Below, in pieces: positions 47,889 through 64,000 of a DNA stretch of 64,000 nt (its first letter is position 1; each line of letters starts with the position of its first letter). The stretch lies in the NCBI RefSeq assembly GCF_965638725.1, contig NC_134962.1:2425501-2489500 (forward strand). Direction: 5' to 3'. The stretch comes from Aptenodytes patagonicus (taxonomy: Eukaryota; Chordata; Aves; Sphenisciformes; Spheniscidae). The notes under the pieces were generated by a model that saw only the letters and a program-made list of their open reading frames with translations, had not been told where the DNA came from and ran no database searches. The translations under genes and the position numbers were made by a program.

Positions 47889-50800
47889 CCCGGCTCTGCT
47901 TATCTGTGTTTTAACAGAGTGACCGGTCTGGGGGCAAGAGGAGGAGGTGGGAGGGGGCATCTGAAGCGGGAGCGGGATTTGGGGAGCTGCAGCTTTTGAA
48001 GCAGGTGGTAGTGCTGGTCTTGCAAAGCCAGGTCCACCAAGAGTCACACCGTGGGATGCTGAGGGTACGCAAGGGCCCGATCCTGCGCATCTCTGGCTGC
48101 AAGACTGAGCCTGTCGGCCTGAGGTGCGTGAGTGACCAATGTAGATGAATTCTGGCCCTTCATTATAAAAGCCAGATTAAACTTGAATAGGAAGGGGGCG
48201 GAGGAGGCTGGCTTTGATAAGGCTATCGCTAGCTCTCTATGAGCAGTTTTTCCCATGCGTTACTTCAAATCCATTTAGGCAAATTTAAAAAATATTTCTT
48301 TGCATATCAGTGCAGTAGCATATTTATTTTCTGCTATATTTTCCTAAAATCCAGGTAGAACTTAGTTTAGGCCTGGATACTGTGTGTGTGTGCAGGCCTT
48401 TTATCTCACAAGGGGGAGAGAGGTCTCAGTCCCTCTCTAACCTTTGGATCTGCACCATGTGTGCACACTAGCACTTACAATATGTATTTATGAGCACACA
48501 TGCATTTAAATGTAGTTTTTCAGGCCAGTTACGGCTTGTAATCCACAGGATGCACAGCAGTGAAGGACAATGGGATGTGGGGCACGTTTACTTATTTATT
48601 TTTGCCTCTAAAGAAGTCCAGGTGCAGGATAAAATTTCCCATGACAGGTCTGAAATGAGATCTCTGACGAGTGCTGGGGAGAGGTGCTCTCTGCACGGAG
48701 CCAGCTGAGACCGTCCGCATGGACGCTCCTGCTTGTGCTCGTCCTGGACCACGGTGGCTGATGGAGAAATGAATCTTTCTCTCCCAAATCTTCTCTATTC
48801 TCCTGTGCCACGGTGAGCTAGCTCTGGGGGTACTGCTGAACAGCGGGCAGGCTGTTGCTGAAGGCTGGCTGCTGTTAGGACAGGTAGGGCTGGCGTTGAT
48901 GGGGCCACCAGAGCCCATCCCCTGCCACGAGCACGGGCTGCCGCAGTCCTCTTTGGAGATGTACACGTAGCTCACTTCAGCAATTGCCGCGCATTGTGCC
49001 ACTCGAGGATAATCTTATGAAAAAGGGAGCTTATCACCGAGCTTGAAAACAATGGGGTTGAAGAACTGTGATATTTCTTTTCCTCCCCCACCCTTCCTCT
49101 TCTGGCGTAAGAGCTGTTTGCACGTACGGAGCCACTTAGGTCTCTGCGTGTGAAATGGCATTTGGATTGGGTGTTGTAACACTTTCAAACAGTCAAGAGG
49201 AAAGTGTGTGTCAACTTAAACTACTGCATATGAGATCACCCCAGCCTAATGCTCGAATGCCAGCGCTGCGGAATCACACGATACAGCTGTGGCCGTGTCA
49301 AATGTGATGCTCAGGAGCATCTTTTCTGGTCCACTTCACTTGCGCGGAGGATGCCTCTGCTATCACTACAGAGCATTAGCGCTCGGTAAGCGTTTCATTC
49401 ACAGCGTTGGGGGGGGTTTTTTTTGGGTGGGGGTTGGACTCTTTCTGCAAATGAAAACTGACAGCACGGCTTCAGGAGGATGTTGGTGACACAGCTGTAA
49501 TTTTTAATGTGAGGTGAGTACAAGCTGCAGTTTTGCATCTAAAGATGTCAAGGCAAAATCCTCCCCCCGACTCCAAGCCCGAGAACATCGCACAGGGTGT
49601 CCTTTCCTGGAAGCAGTGCAAGAGCAAAAGGCAGACGGTAGTTTATTCAGCCGAGGATGGGACTCACAATAGGTGGAATGTCAGGAGGATTTAAATCAAG
49701 CAGCAGGGAAGACCCTAAAGGAAGAAGGGGAAAAAAAAAAAACCCTAATCTCAGAGTGTGGTTATAAAATAGCAGCTGGGAGCTACTATTGAGCCTTTTT
49801 TAAAAGTAGAGGGAGACTCTTGATCAAGGGGTATTTCTTCCTCTATCACCCCTTACTTATTTATTTTTTTAAAAAAATAACAGCTAGAGAAGGTCCAGCG
49901 GGATGAAACCCTCTTCATGTCCTGCAGTGACCGATGATGGCACGGCACTTTGCAGGGAGCAGGGGGGAAGAGATTTGGAAACCCAGATCCAGGTCTGTCC
50001 ACCCATGTTCAGCCTGCGGCAGCCATTCCTCATGGGGTGGAAAATAAAAACCCTCCAAAAGAAAACAGGACGGCCATCCAAACCCATCCTCACTGCTTGG
50101 TGGGTGCTGAGGGGCAGTTTTGCTGCCTGGCTGTGATTTGCCCCATAGTCTGCATCCAGCAGGACCTTGGGGTTTGCTCCCTTCATTGGCTCGCATTGAT
50201 ACGGCGATCCCTGTGTAGGAAAGAAGCAGCAAACAACAGTGCAAGTTAACCAGCAAATTAATCTTCCCTGGTGAGAGCTTGAACGAGTTTGCTGGGACAA
50301 GGCTGGTGATGGTGGAGGTTTCCCGCACAGCATCCTTCTCCCTTCCCTTCCCTCATCCGGGCTTTGAACCCAGCCCTGAAACAGGGTTCTGGGAGCTGGA
50401 CCATCTCTGACTCTGCACGGCCAGGGTAGAGTGAGGTATAGCGGGGTCCTACCTCGTTAGGGCGGTTGGTACTGTCTTTTCCCTTGAGGAGCTAACGAAG
50501 GGGCTCCTTGGATCTGGAAGAGGGGAAGGACCGAGTAGAAAACCATTTTTCAACACTTCTGTAGGAAAAATGTAATTTCCTCTGGCATTTTCCTCCTCCT
50601 GCTTCACCTGCTGCTAGGCAATTTAGGTTTGGGGTTTTTAACTAGAAATAGAGGCTCTGTCTGTCCGTCTGTCCCTCTAAAGCTTGGACACAGCTTCTTG
50701 CAAATGGCATTTTGCTATATCCACAAATAAGCACTGATGGCAACTCTGCTGCTTTCAGAGTAAAATAAATATTCCCACTGAATCCTCACCTCCCTTTGTC

Positions 50801-51354
50801 CAGCTGAAGGCTTTTTCAGCGTGTTTATTTCCTCTGAGCTCCATGGTGCTCTTGAATGCATATAAAGCGTTACCGCTGACGGTGGGGAATTTCACCATGG
50901 CCCTTAATGGTATATTTGCATAGAGCTGTCGAAGCCCAGGCACACCTGGGCATCAGTGCACAGGAGGCTCCAGCGGTTAGCACCTCAGTCCTCCATCGGG
51001 AAAGAAATGCGTGTTAAGATAAGAAAGAAGAAGAAAATATCAACCCTGTAGGTACTCCATAAAATTAAACTTCAGATCCGTGCTGCTGTTGCCGCGCTGT
51101 ATTGCTGTAGTCTTGGCAGCAGAACAAGACCGTTACTGTAGAAGTAGGCTGTTAAAATTCGCGTTGTGCTCAGGTTAAACCGTCTTTCAAGTTTATCTGC
51201 CTGAACCTCACTGGTTTAGATTTGCAGCATTGGGACATCATCAGTATAGCTTGTATTATGGTCGTGTCAGGAAGCTCCTTAGTGCGGGGCAAACACATGG
51301 CAAGAAATAGCCCCTGCACCACGGCACCTTTAGGGAGAAGAGGGGAAAAAACGG

Positions 51355-51480
51355 GGCACCCAGCGATGAAGTGATGTTCTCAAGGTTATCCTGACTGTCA
51401 GTGGCAGAGCATGGAGCTGAATCCTGGAGTACCCTGAGACCCAGCGCAGGGTCGTTTCCACTGTGTTGTCTCCTGGCGTT
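51355..51480 (-). repeat. MIR-type SINE relic, reverse orientation
   Basis: GATGAAGTGATGTTCTCAAG, GTCAGTGGCAGAGC, GGAGCTGAATCCTGG, CCCAGCGCAGGGTC, TTTCCACTGTGTTG follow the reverse MIR order (AAGTGACTTGCCCAAGGTC, AGTAAGTGGCAGAGC, GGATTTGAACCCAGG, TTTCCACTACACCA). Confidence 0.6.
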
Positions 51481-52212
51481 GGGTTAGGAAATCTGCGAGA
51501 TGCTTATTTTGGTTTAATGTGAGAGATAATCCAGCGATAAGGTGAGGAGGAGCGGTATAAACCTCTGTCTTGTTCCAGCTAACAGACTAACATGCTCTGG
51601 GGCTGGCATCTGGTAGCAATAAATTATTTGCAGGTTTCCCTTCAGATTGCTTTGTTTTCCATTCAGAGTTAAAATAATAAGAATGAAATCCAGATAGCTT
51701 CTCAGCCTGGCTATTATGCGAACAAGAGAGAGAACAAATGAAAATCCCCCGTCAGTCTCCAAGGCTGCAAACGTGCACTGTGTGACCTGAAATTGCGCGT
51801 TAAAACAATCCGTCTAGAGGGCTTCTCGCTGAGGAGGCAAACAATAAAGGACAGTGGTTTCATGTAACCTTCATGCATCTGAGCCCGATAACCACGGAGG
51901 CTCCAGAAGCACAGTAGTGGCCACGTCAGTTAATTTAAGTTGCCTGGGAGGAGCAGGGGCTGAGCTCAGAAATGGATCTTTTTCCTGGTGTTTTTGCACT
52001 TTGGCGGGAAATGAAGATTTTTGAGGATGTTGCCACTGTTTGATTTGAACTGAGAAAAGGAGCCTGATGGTAGGAAACAAAGCCTGGGTGTGCAGAGCCC
52101 ACACCATCCCTCTGGTGCTGTAAGCGAAACATTTTAAATACGCAGCGGTGGAGCTGTGTGAAGTTCTCTAACCAAGTAATGGGGTCTTCCCTGTGGGGGA
52201 AAAACCCAATAA

Positions 52213-52214
52213 TT

Positions 52215-52245
<31 letters not shown>

Positions 52246-52249
52246 TTTT
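52213..52249. repeat. (TTTA)n microsatellite
   Basis: About nine tandem TTTA units followed by a T run. Confidence 0.92.
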
Positions 52250-52803
52250 TTAAAAAGGCTGCTTTGCACAGTAGGCCAGGCAAGGCGGCCTATTTGCCTT
52301 TTCCATCCTTTGGTCCTCAGCAAGGTTGGGTCTGTCCCTACCTTAGGTGGCTCCTGTCCCCTTTGTCCATGCAGTGACCGAGTGTGCTCCCATCTTCCCA
52401 GGGCATTTGATCCTGGCTTGAAAGAGGTGTCGAAGGCAATGGGAGGAATTGCTTTATGAGGTGCTATGGTGTAGTGAGGAGCCTGGATGTTAGCTCAGAC
52501 AAGATACCTAATTTTTTTGAAGACGAATGTGACATGAAATTAGATCTCCCCCATTTATAGGCAAGCAGCTTGTCCTTGAAGGGCAGGTTTAAAAAAACCT
52601 GAAGTTTTGCTCTGCTTTTCCCCCACTGTCCCTGCAGGGTCCCAGCCCTTCCTCTTTTTTGGCCAGCACTGGCACGGTGCAGGCGGTGCCTGTTATGCTT
52701 CCCGCAGCCTTCCCTCCTCTGTTGCTTTGAATAATTTATCTGCAGGAAACCCATATTGCCAAGGCACCAGCCCAACACGTGCCAGTTCCCTGGGAAAACT
52801 GTC

Positions 52804-52849
52804 AAAAAAAAAAAAAAAAAAAAAAAAAGAAAAAGAAAGAAAGAAAAAG
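52804..52849. repeat. poly-A (25) and (GAAA)n purine tract
   Basis: 25 adenines followed by GAAAAAGAAAGAAAGAAAAA; 46 bp of pure purine. No SINE or LINE body is recognised upstream. Confidence 0.92.
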
Positions 52850-52889
52850 CCCTCTCTGAAATTCATTTTGGTTGGAGGCAGGCTCCCAG

Positions 52890-53115
52890 CAATCAAACGT
52901 ATTAGTCGTATTGTCGGCGTGCGGCGGCATTAGCTAGCTCGCTCAGCGCACGCCGACGTTGAAAGGCTCGTAAATGTAATGAAGTCCCTTTGACACCTGC
53001 TCCTCTCCACACTTTAAACGTGAGCCATTGGTCTGCAGGGAACCGGGGCTTTAAAAACAGAAATTATAGTAATTGTCTGCTGTGTTATTGGGAAGATTGT
53101 AATAAACGTGGAGCA
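52890..53115. promoter_or_regulatory. CpG-retaining candidate element with perfect hairpin
   Basis: GTCGGCGTGCG (52913-52923) and its exact reverse complement CGCACGCCGAC (52947-52957) flank a 23-nt loop that contains the palindrome AGCTAGCT. The flanks hold AATCAAACGTATTAG, AAATGTAATGAAG and AATTATAGTAATTGTC. CpGs are frequent here although the block lies outside the CpG island cluster, which suggests selection or lack of methylation. No coding frame. Confidence 0.35.
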
Positions 53116-54870
53116 CAACACCGCGGTGCCACGAGCTGAATGCTGACAGGACGCATAAATCGCTCCAGGTTTTGATTTTTTTTTTTCCCCCCTCCCCCCC
53201 TCCTCCGGTCTCCCCATCTAACAAATGACATAAATCATTGCGTGTTAACACTGCGTTTCCAGAGGGCGGCAGTGGGAGGGAGAGAGGCAATCGGGGAAAT
53301 TTCATCCCTCCCCTTTGAGGTGTTTTCAGCTGCGGTGCCCCATCGGCTGGGGACCTCCACCCCCTCTCCCTTCCTGCCCAATAGCCTCCCTCCCTCCTCA
53401 CCACCCCCGAACCTCAAGGGGGACAAGAAAGGCCCAAACCAAGCAGTGCATCCTCTGAAGGTGATGGGTGAGGGCCCCCAGCCCCTTCTGCTGGGGACTG
53501 TGAGCAGCAGCCATCAAGAAAGAGTTTCAAGGTGCACATGGGGATGCAGTGGCACATATCATGCGTATGTCATCCCCACCGCCAGCGGAGAAGCACGTGC
53601 TCTGCACGCGTGTCCCTTCCTGCTCCTCGACCAGGAGGAGTAGCTGCTCGTATCCCCCCTTCTTTCGGGGGTGCCAGAGGGTTAGCTGTGGAGCCTCCTC
53701 ATTTTGGGATGGCACGGGAGCTGGCTGCATCCCTCTCCAACTGGGACTTGTAGAGGATGCTCCAAAGAGAATTTGTTTTTATTATGTGAAATCCCACTTG
53801 GAAATGGTCCTTCCCCCCCCCCTTTTTCTCTCTCCTCCTTGTTATCCCAGGAGGAAATGTCCCAGACGGTAACACTGCAATAAAACCCGAATCATCTTGT
53901 CCCCAGCCTACCAGGCTACGATCCAGCTCCCTGCCCACACCCTGATCCTGCGTAACCCCCTTGGCATTTGCTGCCAAATGCACCTGCCTGCAGAGGGAGC
54001 ATCTGTGTCAAGGGCGAGATGTAAAACCGGCTCTTTGACCACTTCAGCAACTCCATTGACAAGTCTCATGAAATCCCATTTCTATTATTCTCGCCATACC
54101 TTCTTGCCCCACCGTGCAGGTCCCCTGGTTTCGCTACTCGCACCTCCAGGCACAGCCTGATTTCAAAGCTCCCCCCCGACGCCAGGGCGCGGGTGCGGAG
54201 CCCACGCTGCACCCCAGAGGTGGCTGCACTTCAGCCTTCCGCTACCTTGTGGCATGTGGTGATGTTTAATTAATATCAAGCACTTTGAAGTCCCCAATGT
54301 TACTTATTCATGCCCTTATTCCCTGCAGACCCTCCTGTTTGATGTCCATGTTGCAGGGGTTATTTAGATGCAACCCTCTTTGTGTCAAATTTAAGCAGAG
54401 AGGAGAGGTTGCTCTTTAGGGCACTACATGAAAAGTTGCCCTTCCCGGGCACGAGATCAGCTTGGCTGCGTATTCAGAGATTTCTGAATGTGTGCCAGCT
54501 ACTCACCTAGGTGCTCACAGCACTTCTGTGGTGTCAGTCCAGAGAAATCAGTTCTGCCCTTAACAAGGGATATTTCAGACGCAGCTGTTTTCCACCACGG
54601 GCCATCACATCTGGGTGTTTGTCCCTCTGGGGCGCCCGAGCAGCAGAGAGTCCTTGTTGTGTCCCAGGATGTGGAAATTAATTTAAGGCTGCTGAATTTG
54701 GGCACTGTGGGTTGAACAACAAAAGCAATGCAATGCCTCTGTCTCAAAAACGCGGGAAAGCTTTCCCTGCCGCCCAGGTATTTACACAGAGCAACAACCA
54801 CATGCGAGATTGTCCTTTAACAATACTTTTCTTGTTATCTTTCAACAATTATCTTTTCTTTCCATTCCAG

Positions 54871-64000
<9,130 letters not shown>

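Larger units (their letters stand above)
46805..54870. other. MYT1: intron before the MYT1 start-codon exon
   Basis: About 8 kb with no supported exon. It contains MIR-type relics (47.83 and 51.36 kb), AT-rich candidate elements (47.38-47.81, 48.24-48.35 kb), an octamer at 50914, a (TTTA)n repeat (52.21 kb), a poly-A/purine tract (52.80 kb) and a CpG-retaining element with a hairpin (52.91 kb). If 46704-46804 is not an exon, this belongs to a single longer intron. Confidence 0.7.

Overview
The window is vertebrate nuclear DNA, most likely from a bird. It holds the 5' half of MYT1 (myelin transcription factor 1, a neural/endocrine zinc-finger regulator) on the + strand; the gene runs off the right edge. 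The recognition rests on six consecutive coding exons between 54871 and 63751. Their splice sites and phases all agree, and together they encode the MYT1-type N-terminus, a first CCHC-class zinc finger, a basic segment, a very long Glu/Asp run, the conserved central segment and the next zinc finger. Compact coding introns (0.6-3.4 kb), high and patchy GC, long C/G homopolymers and very little interspersed repeat fit a GC-rich avian (micro)chromosome. A crocodilian or turtle is not excluded, because the only repeat family I can recognise is old MIR-type SINE relics.

Layout. 1 to about 21.8 kb: no gene seen; non-coding DNA with AT-rich islands that look like conserved non-coding elements and with several MIR relics. 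About 21.85-30.3 kb: a cluster of CpG-rich blocks, the most likely promoter territory of MYT1, with CCAAT boxes, G4-type runs, poly-C/G and (GAC)n tracts and several consensus splice donors that could end a 5' leader exon. 30.3-46.7 kb: no coding exon; probably the long first intron, again with candidate enhancer islands. 46704-46804: a candidate 5' leader exon flanked by good splice sites. 46805-54870: intron. 54871 onward: coding exons of 55, 31, 63, 248, 867 and 135 nt, interrupted by introns.

The six exons give 466 complete codons plus one base. Zinc finger 1 (about residues 30-54) is split over three exons; zinc finger 2 (about 433-457) lies in one. Between them are basic motifs, an uninterrupted run of 37 Glu/Asp residues (264-300) and the conserved '[18 protein letters not shown]'-type segment. 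The remaining zinc fingers and C-terminal coiled coil known from the family lie beyond the window.

I found no other protein-coding gene, tRNA, rRNA, microRNA, CRISPR array or young transposon. I do not see a novel genetic system. The observations most worth checking concern MYT1 splicing: a 31-nt microexon with two overlapping donors, a weak donor after the 248-nt exon, a 176-bp polypyrimidine tract before the acidic exon, and the unresolved first exon. Others are an apparent excess of POU octamers, an 11-bp perfect CG-rich hairpin, and compact homeodomain and SOX site clusters.
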